Notes under the pieces: generated by a model
Databases searched by the model: none
Seen by the model: the letters and a program-made list of their open reading frames with translations, nothing else
What the model was told of the DNA's origin: nothing
Assembly: GCF_049965695.1 (NCBI RefSeq)
Contig: NZ_JBMFWB010000021.1
Coordinates: 1 to 34,160 of the forward strand
Direction of reading: 5' to 3'
Origin: Athalassotoga sp049965695
GTDB lineage: Bacteria > Thermotogota > Thermotogae > Mesoaciditogales > Mesoaciditogaceae
Length of the DNA stretch: 34,160 nucleotides
In this document: positions 15,748 to 24,394 of the stretch, one piece after another
Layout: every line of letters starts with the position of its first letter
How positions within the stretch are numbered: position 1 is the stretch's first letter
Made by a program: the position numbers and the translations under genes

Positions 15748-17127
15748 TTATGTTTCGTTTTTCACCGAACGGGTTGTTTTGACATTTGATACGTTTTCGA
15801 GACTTTCTCCTTTTGACTCTTTCAAAAGCATGGTCGTTAGAATTCCGGCGAAAGATATGGCCGAAATGATGATGAAAGTCCGATTAAATCCAATGGATGC
15901 TATTACGATCGGGAAAAGTAAAGTTCCTAAAAATGCTCCTACTTTTCCTATGCCGGCTGAAAAGCCATGACCTGTCGTTCTGTATTCTGTGGGGAATAAT
16001 TCGGACGGCATGACAAAGGTGGTGGTGTTGGGTCCAAATTCCGTGAACAAATAACTTATCCCGTAAATGGCGAAAAACAAGCCTATTTGTTTTTCAATTG
16101 CCGGAAAAATTCCGAGCATTAAAAAGGATACCCCCATTATCATAAATCCGATAAGTTGTATCGATTTTCTGCCAATTTTATCTATAAGTAATATCGATAG
16201 TATGTATCCCGGAACCGCAAAGATTAAAAATATCAAAAGCGTGTAGAGTATCTTTGATTCAAGCGTCATCGCAGAAGAAAGTGCGTTAAGCACGATTGGA
16301 GTGGAAATGGTATTTCCGTAATACGCGTAGTCGAGCAAAAACCAACTTCCCGCTGTTCCCAAAAGCGTGATCATGAGATTTTTATTTTTGAAGAAGTTCA
16401 TAAGATTGCTGCGCTTCTTACACGACGATTCTTCACTCTTTAAATTCACATTTTGGCCGGTGAATTTTGAGGCTGCCTGTGCCGCCTTTTGTGTATCGCC
16501 GAGTACCTGAGAGGTAAATCGCGGAGATTCAGGGATTTGTCTTCTCAAGTATATAACCATCAAAGCGGGAATCGCTCCTATTCCTAACATCAATCGCCAT
16601 GAAAAATCTTGATTGATGTTCAAACCAAGTAAACCGAGCGCAATAAGAGGTCCTGCGATAAGTCCTAAAGCCTGCATGGAGAAAACAAGACTGACAAGTT
16701 TACCGCGGTCCTTTTTGTTCGAATATTCGCTCATTATAACGGCACTTACCGGATAATCTCCGCCTATACCGATTCCAAGCAAAAATCTTGACAGCAAAAG
16801 CCATGTGAAATCCGGTGAGAATGCGGATAATATGGCACCAGCGGCCATTATCATGGCCTCAACACCGTAAACCGTCTTTCTACCAAATCTATCCGCTATT
16901 CTGCCAAAAACGACTGCCCCAATTAACGCAGATACAAGAGAAATACTTCCGAGCATTCCTATTTGAGCGTTGTCTAATTTCCATAAAGGCGCGATGAGGG
17001 ATATCGCTATGCCTATTATGAAAAGGTCATAGGCATCGGTGAAAAACCCCATTCCCGACACAAACATGGCCTTAAAATGATGTTTACTTAACTGTGCATT
17101 ATCAAGGTAATCTTCTACACTTTTCAT
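15748..17127 (-). CDS. MFS transporter, phosphate/sugar-type symporter subfamily
   Basis: 459 aa, about 12 membrane segments with a central cytoplasmic loop near residues 210-245. The N-terminal GMGFFTDAYDLFIIG, the loop 2-3 signature GRIADRFGRKTVYG and GIGGDYPVSAVIMSEYS resemble the Pho84-like (PHS) branch of the major facilitator superfamily. The carried solute is uncertain; organic acids or phosphate are plausible. The ATG has GAGGTGAG upstream. The gene is separated from the upstream CGGC gene by a strong terminator, so it is its own transcription unit. Confidence 0.85.
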   Translation of the reverse strand: MKSVEDYLDNAQLSKHHFKAMFVSGMGFFTDAYDLFIIGIAISLIAPLWKLDNAQIGMLGSISLVSALIGAVVFGRIADRFGRKTVYGVEAMIMAAGAILSAFSPDFTWLLLSRFLLGIGIGGDYPVSAVIMSEYSNKKDRGKLVSLVFSMQALGLIAGPLIALGLLGLNINQDFSWRLMLGIGAIPALMVIYLRRQIPESPRFTSQVLGDTQKAAQAASKFTGQNVNLKSEESSCKKRSNLMNFFKNKNLMITLLGTAGSWFLLDYAYYGNTISTPIVLNALSSAMTLESKILYTLLIFLIFAVPGYILSILLIDKIGRKSIQLIGFMIMGVSFLMLGIFPAIEKQIGLFFAIYGISYLFTEFGPNTTTFVMPSELFPTEYRTTGHGFSAGIGKVGAFLGTLLFPIVIASIGFNRTFIIISAISFAGILTTMLLKESKGESLENVSNVKTTRSVKNET

Positions 17128-17210
17128 TTTCTCACCTCAATTGCCAATATGCGCTTCGATCTTTATCACAGTTTTATCTATCTTTCTTTAAGGTTAAATT
17201 TTTATTAAAA

Positions 17211-17240
17211 TATAAAAACAGGCGCTTAAAAGCGCCTGCA
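17211..17240 (-). terminator. rho-independent terminator of the OYE-CGGC operon
   Basis: On the minus strand CAGGCGCTT, loop TT, AAGCGCCTG (17238-17219) is followed by TTTTTATATTTT. A 9-bp perfect stem with a T-rich tail, about 30 bp after the CGGC stop. Confidence 0.92.
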
Positions 17241-17267
17241 AAAAAGTTATGAGATTTCGAGTAAATC

Positions 17268-17711
17268 TTAATCGTAATTCAAACGCGTTTTTTCATCGGT
17301 CATGGTTGGAGCCAAAAGCGTTTTCCATTCCGGTGATTCCCAACTTTTAAGATTTACATGTGTAGTGTAATACTTTTGTGGTATCGGATGCGTACCGACT
17401 ACAACTTTTATGCCGTATTTTTCTTCTATGAATTTTTTGAAGTAATCGACATAAGGACACGGAGGATAGCCGACAAGCATACCTGTGGCTAAATGTATTA
17501 CATCCACGCCATTCTTTTTCATCTCGGCCGGAGCGTATTCTATATTGCCGCCGGGACATCCTCCACACGTTGTGTATCCAACCACCTCAACTTCCTTCCC
17601 TTTGTAGATGCTAAAGGCTCCTTCACGATTTTCAAGGGATCTGAAACATTTTCCCCCAGCGCATGAACGGTAACGATCACATATTATTATTCCTATTTTG
17701 ACTTTTTCCAT
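17268..17711 (-). CDS. CGGC domain protein (predicted metal-binding)
   Basis: 147 aa. The name-giving motif appears as TTCGGCPGGN, with further cysteines in CDRYRSCAGGKCF and YPPCPYVD. These CGGC-domain proteins occur in anaerobes and are predicted to bind metal or Fe-S through the conserved cysteines; no reaction is known. The start is ATG 17711 with AGGAGG 6 nt upstream; five earlier codons would lie in the leader. It directly follows the oxidoreductase gene (gap 15 bp), so a redox-linked role alongside it is an inference. Confidence 0.85.
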   Translation of the reverse strand: MEKVKIGIIICDRYRSCAGGKCFRSLENREGAFSIYKGKEVEVVGYTTCGGCPGGNIEYAPAEMKKNGVDVIHLATGMLVGYPPCPYVDYFKKFIEEKYGIKVVVGTHPIPQKYYTTHVNLKSWESPEWKTLLAPTMTDEKTRLNYD

Positions 17712-17726
17712 CCTTTTCCTCCTCAC

Positions 17727-19625
17727 TTATATTGAAAAGCCTACAGCGTATCCGTCTCTTACGGCCTCAGGAAGTTTTGCAACTCTTACGGTATCTCCGA
17801 CGAAATGCGTCGGGACGGGAAGATTTTCAAAAGTTCTTGGCTTTCCTCCAAAAGCCACAACGAAACTGTCAAAGTTTAATTCTTCAGACTTTCCATCTTT
17901 TTTGAATTGAACAGAATTTTGAGACAAAGATTCTATCTTTGCATTTGTGATGATCTTAACGTTATGGGCGTTAAGTTCCTTCAGAAGGTATGATTTGCTT
18001 ATAGGCTCCATTCCTATTGCCACATCTGGCAACATTTCCACGATGGAAACTGAATTGCCATTATCCGCAAGATAAAGGGCAGTCTCGCACCCTACAAGGC
18101 CACCTCCGCCGACCACCACCTTTTTCCCTTTTGGCAATTTTCCGTTCAAAATATCCGGATAGATCATCACATTTGGTCCATCTATGCCTTTAACGGGTGG
18201 AATTAGCGGATCCGATCCTACCGCAACAATGACCTCATCGGGATTTTCATTCATAACCATTTTTCCGTCTGCAAGCGTTGAAAGCCTGATATCGATCTTT
18301 AAATCTTCAAGGACCTGTTTGTAATAGTCGATTAGCCATCTCATCTTTTCCTTTCCAGGAGGTACCGATCCTATTCTAACGACACCGCCTATTTCTTTTT
18401 CTCTTTCGAAGATCACAATCTTGTGTCCTCTCATGGCTGACACCCTTGCGGCCTCAAGCCCCGCGGGTCCGGCACCGACGATCACGATCTTTTTGGCTTT
18501 TACCGGAGGAACAAGCATTTCGTACGATTCGCTCTTTCCAACATTCGGATTCATCCCGCACCTTATGGCAGTTCCCATCATGTGCCTTGAGACTATACAC
18601 TCGGAGCATCCGACACATTTGCGAATTGTCTTTTCTTTGCCGTACATCGTTTTGATCGGCCAATCCGGATCGGCTATTAGCGTTCTTCCCAATGCAACGA
18701 TATCTGCCGTACCACCTTTTAATATCTTTTCGGCGACTTCTGGCTCTCTTATCATGCCAACCGCTATGATGGGAATCTTTACCCCTGAGTCCTTTATTAT
18801 CTTTGCAAGGTTAGATCTCCACGCCTGTGGATAGCCCATTGGCTCTAACCTTTTTTCCTTGTCTCCGAAACCGACATCCGCATGAACCGCGACGTATCCG
18901 TACTCTTCAAACTTTTTTGCTATTTCGACGCCCTCTTTTTCGGGCCTTATCCCGCCATCAACGTAGTCTATAACCCCTAAACGTGCACTTACGGGATAAT
19001 TTCCGCAAAGCGATCTTATCTTATCAATGAGGAGTTTTGCGAATTTAGTTCTATTTTCTGTTGAACCGCCATACTCGTCGGTTCTTTTGTTTGCAAGAGG
19101 AGACAAGAATTGATCTACCAGAAGGCCATGGGCAGATTCTATTTCAACGCCGTCAAAGCCTGCACGCTTTGCTATAAGAGCGGCTTTTGCAAACTTCATC
19201 GCAACCTCTTCTATCTCATCGATTGTCATCACGTGGGGATGGAGTCCATCTGGCCTTAACTTAACGTCCGATGGCGCGATGATCGGAGGATGAGATCCCA
19301 TAAGACCGGGGTGCGTAAGTTCTACAAAGGCAAAGGCACCGTACTTGTGTATCTCTTCTGTCAATCGGCTCAGACCCGGGATATAACTTTCGTCGTCGAA
19401 TCTCGGCTGTGTTGCACCTTCCATCGTTGAAGGATAATCTATACAGGCATTTTCGATCGTTACAAGGGCCGCACCGCCCTTTGCACGTCTGGAATAATGA
19501 TATATCATCTCATCTGTAACCTCGCCAGTTGAGGAGGCAAGGTTTGTTGAGACCGGCGGAAAAATTATTCTATTTTTTAGAGTAAGATTTCCAAACCTTA
19601 TTTTCGTAAAAAGAGATTCATACAT
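17727..19625 (-). CDS. OYE-type NADH:flavin oxidoreductase (2,4-dienoyl-CoA reductase-like)
   Basis: 632 aa with the three-domain plan of the 2,4-dienoyl-CoA reductase/trimethylamine dehydrogenase group. An FMN-binding TIM barrel occupies about 1-325 (starts LFTKIRFGNLTLKNRI). A [4Fe-4S] cluster segment follows near residues 335-360 (CVGCSECIV then RCGMNP). FAD binding is shown by VIVGAGPAGLEAA near 385 and NAD(P) binding by VVGGGLVGCETALYLA near 510. It should pass electrons from NAD(P)H through FAD and Fe-S to FMN; the substrate is unknown. The ATG has AGGAGG upstream. A TTGACA box (19685-19680) and TAAAAT (19658-19653) are 21 bp apart, longer than usual. Confidence 0.93.
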   Translation of the reverse strand: MYESLFTKIRFGNLTLKNRIIFPPVSTNLASSTGEVTDEMIYHYSRRAKGGAALVTIENACIDYPSTMEGATQPRFDDESYIPGLSRLTEEIHKYGAFAFVELTHPGLMGSHPPIIAPSDVKLRPDGLHPHVMTIDEIEEVAMKFAKAALIAKRAGFDGVEIESAHGLLVDQFLSPLANKRTDEYGGSTENRTKFAKLLIDKIRSLCGNYPVSARLGVIDYVDGGIRPEKEGVEIAKKFEEYGYVAVHADVGFGDKEKRLEPMGYPQAWRSNLAKIIKDSGVKIPIIAVGMIREPEVAEKILKGGTADIVALGRTLIADPDWPIKTMYGKEKTIRKCVGCSECIVSRHMMGTAIRCGMNPNVGKSESYEMLVPPVKAKKIVIVGAGPAGLEAARVSAMRGHKIVIFEREKEIGGVVRIGSVPPGKEKMRWLIDYYKQVLEDLKIDIRLSTLADGKMVMNENPDEVIVAVGSDPLIPPVKGIDGPNVMIYPDILNGKLPKGKKVVVGGGGLVGCETALYLADNGNSVSIVEMLPDVAIGMEPISKSYLLKELNAHNVKIITNAKIESLSQNSVQFKKDGKSEELNFDSFVVAFGGKPRTFENLPVPTHFVGDTVRVAKLPEAVRDGYAVGFSI

Positions 19626-19698
19626 AAAACTTCCTCCTTTTTGTCATCATAAATTTTATCCGCATTTTTAATTTTCAATTGTCAATTTAACAGACTTT

Positions 19699-19945
19699 TC
19701 ACTCTTTACTCATCACACGTTACTCGTCACTGTTCTCTTCCCGATCTCTAATGTCTTTTTGTGCGTCGGCTTCAGCATTTGCCCTTCGGTGTCTGGTCCT
19801 CGCTGCGCAGCGTCGGCCACCTCTCGGCATCATGCTCTCCGCCTCTGTCCGCCTTTTCTACGCGCTACCCGCTACCTGTTACGAGCTGTTTTACCGATCA
19901 CGCGTCACTGTTTTGTTTTTGCCATAGGCTATTGGCCATATGCTT
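19699..19945 (+). repeat. modular repeat copy C1
   Basis: First half of the 440-bp gene-free stretch 19626-20067. The order is heptamers at 19699-19732 (TCACTCT, TTACTCA, TCACACG, TTACTCG, TCACTG), core at 19763-19853 (with the palindrome CGCTGCGCAGCG), heptamers at 19858-19885 (CTACGCG, CTACCCG, CTACCTG, TTACGAG) and two more up to 19910. A segment GCCATAGGCTATTGGCC joins it to C2. The segment TCTAATGTCTTTTTGTGCGT also occurs in copy F. Confidence 0.8.
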
Positions 19946-20074
19946 TTTTGTGCGTCGGCTTCAGCATTCGCCCTTCGGTGTCTGGTCCTCGCTTTGCTGC
20001 GGAGGCCACCTCTCGGCATCATGCTCTCCGCCTCCGTCTGCCTTTTCTACGCGCTACCGGCTACCCGCTACGCG
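19946..20074 (+). repeat. modular repeat copy C2, tandem to C1
   Basis: The core at 19952-20042 is nearly identical to C1 but differs at the palindrome (CGCTTTGCTGCGGAGG). Heptamers follow at 20047-20074 (CTACGCG, CTACCGG, CTACCCG, CTACGCG). The last heptamer contains the stop codon of the minus-strand MBL-fold gene. Confidence 0.8.
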
Positions 20075-20814
20075 CCGATATATATCGTGTCTCCCGCCAT
20101 CTTTATCAAACATTTGTCTGAGAGAGTTTTTTTCAAAATTTCTGTTGCCGTCTTTCCCGTACAATGCAAGGGCACAACTTCCACGCCGGCCGCCTTAAAA
20201 ATTTTCGAAATTTCATTTATTCTTTCGATACCCGAATTTAAAAGATGAAAGCCTCCCATTACCGTCTGAACTTTGCCCGCTTTTGAAAATATGTTTTCTA
20301 TGCCCCTGTGGGCACAACCGGTGATAAGGACTTCATCTTTGATGAGATTTATCTCGTCTTCAAAAAGGTCGTGGTGGCCGTTAACTTTGAAATTGGGGTC
20401 TATGTTTTCTTCAATGGTGGGGACATCATTTAAGATCGTAAATCCATCTATGGTAGAATTTCCTTCAAGAAGGTGGACGTTGGCCATCTTTTCTATATCC
20501 TTCCATTGGTAAGAAAAGCCGGCGAAGCGATCGCCGGAGTATTTCGGTACAAGTGCCTTTTTGTGGAGATAAAGATCGACCTTTCCGGTTTTCGCGAGCA
20601 TGTAAGGCAATCCTCCGATGTGATCGTAATGACCGTGGCTTATAAAGATCCTTTTCACCTTTGAAAGATCCACGTCCAATTTACCGGCATTTTTTACTGC
20701 AACGTCGCTCGTTCCCGTGTCAAAAATCGTCTCATCATCTATCAAAAGAGAAAGTCCATGTTCGGCAAAAAGACCTGGTTTTGCTATATCGTTGCACAGT
20801 ATGGTCACTTTCAT
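20068..20814 (-). CDS. metallo-beta-lactamase-fold hydrolase (COG1237-type)
   Basis: 248 aa. The metal site HxHxDH appears as SHGHYDHIGG (His60, His62, Asp64, His65), with downstream ligands in ITGCAHRGIENI and GGFHLL. The closest relatives I recognise are the family annotated with the dihydropterin-ribofuranosyl-aminobenzene phosphate synthase of methanogens; in bacteria that pterin role is unproven. ATG 20814 overlaps the radical SAM stop (ATGA). Its last two codons and TAG come from the heptamer array of copy C2. It is the last gene of the Fe-S cluster locus. Confidence 0.88.
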   Translation of the reverse strand: MKVTILCNDIAKPGLFAEHGLSLLIDDETIFDTGTSDVAVKNAGKLDVDLSKVKRIFISHGHYDHIGGLPYMLAKTGKVDLYLHKKALVPKYSGDRFAGFSYQWKDIEKMANVHLLEGNSTIDGFTILNDVPTIEENIDPNFKVNGHHDLFEDEINLIKDEVLITGCAHRGIENIFSKAGKVQTVMGGFHLLNSGIERINEISKIFKAAGVEVVPLHCTGKTATEILKKTLSDKCLIKMAGDTIYIGA

Positions 20815-21743
20815 GCTTTTCCCTCCATTTTTGGCTTAACGACAAAAAATCTTTTTTCATGGTAGGAAATTTCTTTGACACTTTTGTCATTTCTCATTTT
20901 CGAGATTATCTCCTCCGGCCTGACGTTGAATTTCAGGCATATTTCTTTTATCTGGTCTTCCCTTAATGGATGGCGCTCGCATATCTTCAAAATTTCATCA
21001 TAAAGATGATCCGGATCTACGTTGAATTCTCCAGATTCATATCCGGCTATCACATAACTTTCGAGTATTTCATGGGCTTTAGCGATGGATTCTTCCTCCG
21101 GTATTTCTGCCCATGGCTCTGCGGGAGGACGGATTGGCACATTTATGTAAACTCTGTCCGGATTGACATCTTTTAGAATATCCTTGATTTTTGTGATTTC
21201 TTCTTCAGAGTCGTTAAGTCCTTTGACAAGCATTACTTCAATCCAAAGTTGCCCCTTTCTTATCTTTGAAAATTGCTTTAAGCCTTCAACCATTCTTTCA
21301 AACTTTATATCTTTGTTGGGTCTGTTTATCTTTAAAAAGGTTTCTTCATTGCCTGCATCCAAAGATGGCAAAACGACATCTGCATTTCTCAGATCCATTC
21401 TAACATCTTCATCGTACAAAAGTGCGCCGTTCGTTATAACGGCAACGGGAAAATGGGTAAGTTTTGCCTGATCTATCAAATATCCTATCGATTTGCAAAG
21501 CGTGGGTTCTCCTTCTCCCACAAAGGTTATGTAATCGATCGATCTATTTTCTTCCACACTTTGAAAAATCTCTTTTAGGATCTCCTGAGGATCGAAAAAA
21601 TCTTTTCTTACGTTTGTAAAATGATCCGTTCTACCCAATTGGCAGTAAACGCACGAGTAATTGCACGTTTTTGATGGAATGGGGCTTACTCCCAGTGATC
21701 TGCCAAGTCTTCTTGATGGTACCGGACCGTAGACGTATTTCAT
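20811..21743 (-). CDS. radical SAM protein of the MinD/ORP-like locus
   Basis: 310 aa. The radical SAM cysteines are Cys27, Cys31 and Cys34 (KTCNYSCVYCQLG), preceded by YGPVPSRRLGRSLG, which is typical of the COG0731-related group. VGEGEPTLC supplies the SAM-binding glycines. The C-terminal part lacks an obvious extra Fe-S motif. I use ATG 21743, which shares a base with the ferredoxin stop (TGATG) and follows GGTGA. Substrate unknown; neighbours suggest cofactor or metal-cluster maturation. Confidence 0.9.
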   Translation of the reverse strand: MKYVYGPVPSRRLGRSLGVSPIPSKTCNYSCVYCQLGRTDHFTNVRKDFFDPQEILKEIFQSVEENRSIDYITFVGEGEPTLCKSIGYLIDQAKLTHFPVAVITNGALLYDEDVRMDLRNADVVLPSLDAGNEETFLKINRPNKDIKFERMVEGLKQFSKIRKGQLWIEVMLVKGLNDSEEEITKIKDILKDVNPDRVYINVPIRPPAEPWAEIPEEESIAKAHEILESYVIAGYESGEFNVDPDHLYDEILKICERHPLREDQIKEICLKFNVRPEEIISKMRNDKSVKEISYHEKRFFVVKPKMEGKA

Positions 21744-22027
21744 CACCATTCACCGGGATTATGCCTGTGCTCTCCATGGCCTGATCCTCTTCCCGTACCC
21801 CTTCCCATACCTCTTCCGCCACCCATTCCAAAGCCTCTTAAAGCTGGATTTTCAGAATTTGGCCTTATCGCATCGGTTGGACATACTTCCATGCATTTTC
21901 CGCATCTTGTGCATACATCGTTATGTATGTAAGCCTTTTTATCTTTCATCTCTATTGCACCTTCAACGGGACAGGCCTTTACACAAATTGCACATCCTTT
22001 ACACAGATCCTCTTTAACCCATGGCAT
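21743..22027 (-). CDS. 2[4Fe-4S] ferredoxin with Gly/Arg/His tail
   Basis: 94 aa. Two cluster motifs, CKGCAICVKACP and CTRCGKCMEVCP, give a classic bacterial two-cluster ferredoxin in residues 1-60. A glycine-arginine tail with three histidines near the end follows (GFGMGGGRGMGRG... GHGEHRHNPGEW), a low-complexity extension like those of other proteins in such loci. The start is ATG 22027, with AGAGGTG 6 nt upstream. It probably feeds electrons to the following radical SAM enzyme. It is the first gene after repeat copy D. Confidence 0.92.
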   Translation of the reverse strand: MPWVKEDLCKGCAICVKACPVEGAIEMKDKKAYIHNDVCTRCGKCMEVCPTDAIRPNSENPALRGFGMGGGRGMGRGTGRGSGHGEHRHNPGEW

Positions 22028-22047
22028 AAATCTCACCTCTCATTCGA

Positions 22048-22077
22048 AATATGTTAAACAAACTTTAAATTTCGAAT
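22048..22077 (-). promoter_or_regulatory. edge motif / putative promoter facing the ferredoxin operon
   Basis: On the minus strand: TTCGAA (22076-22071), 17-bp spacer containing TTTAAAGT, CATATT (22053-22048). It ends about 20 bp before the ferredoxin start. An inverted repeat ATTCGAAAT/ATTTCGAAT brackets the motif. Confidence 0.5.
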
Positions 22078-22081
22078 CTTG

Positions 22082-22302
22082 ATTTCGGCAAATATCCTTT
22101 GCTTTTTCCACATGCGTCGGCTCCAGCATTCGCCCTTCGGTGCCTGGTCCTCGCTGCGCAGCGTCGGCCACCTCGCGGCATCACGCTCTCCGCCTCCGTC
22201 TGTCATTCCAGTCGAAGAACTGGAATCGCCTTTTGCCTTTGGCTGCTTACTCGTTACTGATCACGCGTTACCCGTCACCCGCCACGCGCTACGTGCTGTT
22301 TG
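22082..22302 (+). repeat. modular repeat copy D inside the Fe-S/MinD locus
   Basis: Core at 22114-22198 (CGCTGCGCAGCG palindrome), hairpin at 22205-22226 (ATTCCAGT, loop CGAAGA, ACTGGAAT), then seven consecutive heptamers at 22247-22295 (TTACTCG, TTACTGA, TCACGCG, TTACCCG, TCACCCG, CCACGCG, CTACGTG) ending CTGTTT. It fills the 280-bp gap between the ferredoxin and the second MinD gene. The MinD stop is 7 bp beyond its end. Confidence 0.85.
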
Positions 22303-22308
22303 GCATAA

Positions 22309-23178
22309 TTAAATTTTGGACGATACATTTTCCCACACACGCTTTATCTCATCTGATGCAAGACAATCGTAAAGGATCACGGGCTGCGCATTTTCAGTTG
22401 CTCTCTTTACGCACTCATCGTAAGGTATCTTGCCTAAAATTTCGATCTCTTCGGTTTTACAGTATTCCTCAATCTCTTGAGTTTTTGATGGATTTATATC
22501 GTATTTGTTCACGACAACACCCATCTTTATTCTGAAATGTCTTACTGTCTCGACTATGCGTCGGAGATCGTGAAGGCCACTCATCGTCGGTTCTGCAACC
22601 AAAATCACGTAATTCGTCGATGTTATCGAAGAGGTTGCCGGACATCCGATTCCAGGCGCTCCGTCTATTATCACCAGAGGAATTTGGGAATCGTATGCCA
22701 CCTTAAGGGCAAGTTTTCTTACTTCGGCTATAAGATCGCCGCTTGTTTCTTCACTTGGCTTTAAAAGCGCATGAACCATCGGGCCGTTGTCGGTTTTAGA
22801 CAGATAATATTCACCGCTTAAAGATTGGACAAGTTGTAAAGCCTTCGCAGGACATGCTATGGTGCACGCACCGCACCCTTCACAGGCGTATTCTGTTACG
22901 GAATAACCGTTGCTGTCAAATTTTATGGCATCAAATCTGCAAACCTGTTCACACACGCCACACATCACGCATTTTTCCTGATCCAATACGGCCTTTTTCG
23001 ATCCGAAATACTCGTGCTTTTCAATTACCTGTGGCTTTAATATTATGTGCAGATTCGGGGCATCAACATCGCAATCTGCCATAACCCTATCTTTGGCCAG
23101 ATATGAAAAAGATGCCGATAAGGTGGTCTTTCCCGTGCCGCCTTTGCCGCTTACAATTGCCATTTGAAAGACTAACAT
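22309..23178 (-). CDS. MinD-superfamily P-loop ATPase with inserted ferredoxin domain (second copy)
   Basis: 289 aa. The deviant Walker A SGKGGTGKTT is at about residues 10-19. Two [4Fe-4S] motifs are inserted at about residues 69-110 (CVMCGVCEQVC, CEGCGACTIACP), and IIDGAPGIGCP forms Walker B. This architecture (COG1149) is typical of anaerobes, where pairs of such genes sit next to NifX-like proteins. The start is ATG 23178, overlapping the first MinD gene by 7 bp; a second ATG at 23163 has no ribosome site. It likely works as a heterodimer with the neighbouring paralogue in cluster assembly or delivery. Confidence 0.93.
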   Translation of the reverse strand: MLVFQMAIVSGKGGTGKTTLSASFSYLAKDRVMADCDVDAPNLHIILKPQVIEKHEYFGSKKAVLDQEKCVMCGVCEQVCRFDAIKFDSNGYSVTEYACEGCGACTIACPAKALQLVQSLSGEYYLSKTDNGPMVHALLKPSEETSGDLIAEVRKLALKVAYDSQIPLVIIDGAPGIGCPATSSITSTNYVILVAEPTMSGLHDLRRIVETVRHFRIKMGVVVNKYDINPSKTQEIEEYCKTEEIEILGKIPYDECVKRATENAQPVILYDCLASDEIKRVWENVSSKI

Positions 23179-24023
23179 TTTGCGATCACTTCTATTCTTT
23201 CGAAAAGATCTGAAAATTTGTCAGCGTAATTTTGTGTTTTGGAAAAGAGAAATCCTTTTGAATAATCCCGTGCGATTTTTGGATCGTAAGGAATTGTCAT
23301 AAGAAGCGGTATTTCCTCTTTATCTAAATATGCCTCTATCTCTTTGTAACTTCCATCATATCTGTTAATGACAACTCCAATGGGAACATTGAACTCACGT
23401 GTCGTCTCTATGGCCAGTTTGAGATCGTGAAGCCCAAATGGAGTTGGTTCCGTCACAAGCAAAGCGAAATCTGTGTCATGAACGGTTTCGATAACTGGAC
23501 AGGAAGTGCCAGGAGGGGAATCAAGCACCACGACATCGACGGCAGGATCGATGTGCTTTTTCAACTGCCTTATTATTCTAACCGGCGATGGTTCCCCTAT
23601 GTTCATGATACCTTCTCCAAAGATTATTCCTTCCTCTGTCGTGCCTAATTTTATCGTTCCTATGTCCTTTGGCTTTTCGGATATCGCTTTAACCGGACAG
23701 ACCATCGAGCATACGCCGCAACCATGACAGAGACTGTCGAAGACCATTATGTATTTTGGAGAAACTGTTATCGCCGAAAATTCACAGGATTTTGCGCATA
23801 TTCCGCAATGTGTGCAGAGATTTCTGTCTATAACCGGCAAAAGGATCTGAACATTTTCTTCATGGTTGTAATTCACGTTAAAAAAGATATGTGCATTTGG
23901 CTCTTCCACATCGGTATCAAGCAATTGAATCGTTTTCCCTGCCATGTGCAAAACATAGGCCAAATTCGTTGCCACGGTTGTTTTTCCCGTGCCACCCTTG
24001 CCTGAAAGTACCGCGATTTTCAT
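23172..24023 (-). CDS. MinD-superfamily P-loop ATPase with inserted ferredoxin domain (first copy)
   Basis: 283 aa. SGKGGTGKTT is at residues 8-17, ferredoxin motifs CTHCGICAKSC and CHGCGVCSMVCP at about 68-110, and VVLDSPPGTSCP is the Walker B region. It is a paralogue of the next gene with the same plan. ATG 24023 overlaps the stop of the NifX-like gene (ATGA). Known relatives lie in the Desulfovibrio orange-protein operons; a role in metal-cluster handling is inference from that context. Confidence 0.93.
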   Translation of the reverse strand: MKIAVLSGKGGTGKTTVATNLAYVLHMAGKTIQLLDTDVEEPNAHIFFNVNYNHEENVQILLPVIDRNLCTHCGICAKSCEFSAITVSPKYIMVFDSLCHGCGVCSMVCPVKAISEKPKDIGTIKLGTTEEGIIFGEGIMNIGEPSPVRIIRQLKKHIDPAVDVVVLDSPPGTSCPVIETVHDTDFALLVTEPTPFGLHDLKLAIETTREFNVPIGVVINRYDGSYKEIEAYLDKEEIPLLMTIPYDPKIARDYSKGFLFSKTQNYADKFSDLFERIEVIAKC

Positions 24024-24346
24024 ACTTCTTTGAGTTCTCCGTTCTTGAATTTTTCTAATGCCTCTTTTGCGCTGAATCCTCTTCCATCGTAAACTTTGAT
24101 CTTAGATTCTTTTATGGCATCCATCGCATTTTCACCTGGAATGGCCGAAATTATCGCTGAAACTTTGTTATCTATTGCCAACTGGACAGCCTTTGGACCG
24201 GCACCATGTTTTGTTTCTATGTCATTGTTTATGAATTGATATTTCTGATCTTGAAGATCGTAGATCAAAAAATAGGCAGTTCTTGCAAATCTATCTGATA
24301 TCTTGCTGTCTAAAGACGGCTGATCTACGGCAATCATTATCTTCAT
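24020..24346 (-). CDS. NifX/NafY-family protein (ORP-like)
   Basis: 108 aa in the dinitrogenase iron-molybdenum cofactor family: MKIMIAVDQ at the start, DRFARTAYFLIYD, and GAGPKAVQLAIDNKV. Members bind FeMo-co precursors or, in the orange protein of Desulfovibrio, a Mo-Cu-S cluster. No nitrogenase genes are nearby and the two MinD genes follow, so an ORP-like role is likelier than nitrogen fixation. The ATG has AAGGAGG upstream, just after a stem-loop. Confidence 0.88.
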   Translation of the reverse strand: MKIMIAVDQPSLDSKISDRFARTAYFLIYDLQDQKYQFINNDIETKHGAGPKAVQLAIDNKVSAIISAIPGENAMDAIKESKIKVYDGRGFSAKEALEKFKNGELKEV

Positions 24347-24369
24347 GTTTTTTTCCTCCTTAAAAGATT

Positions 24370-24393
24370 CTAAGGCCGCATTTGCGGCCTTAG
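24370..24393 (-). terminator. perfect 10-bp stem-loop between DUF5320 and NifX-like genes
   Basis: CTAAGGCCGC and GCGGCCTTAG around a 4-nt loop, one base beyond the DUF5320 stop, followed on the minus strand by AATCTTTTAAGG. The weak T tract suggests partial termination or an RNA-processing/stability element that sets DUF5320 levels above the downstream genes. Confidence 0.6.
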
Positions 24394-24394
24394 A

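Noticed and set aside
19759..20248. Several overlapping open frames of 100-145 codons in the repeats, with similar peptides also at 22079-22535 and 33669-34037
   Set aside because: They are translations of the GC-rich core and heptamers in various frames. They start and stop at different points, lack ribosome sites, and the 7-bp period cannot hold a reading frame. Their similarity to each other reflects the DNA repeat, not a protein family.
22247..22295. CRISPR array
   Set aside because: Units are 7 bp, degenerate and without spacers; no cas genes are in the window.
24020..24346. Nitrogen fixation gene (NifX/NifB-type)
   Set aside because: The family is shared with ORP-type proteins; no nitrogenase genes are nearby, and the two MinD neighbours point to the ORP type.
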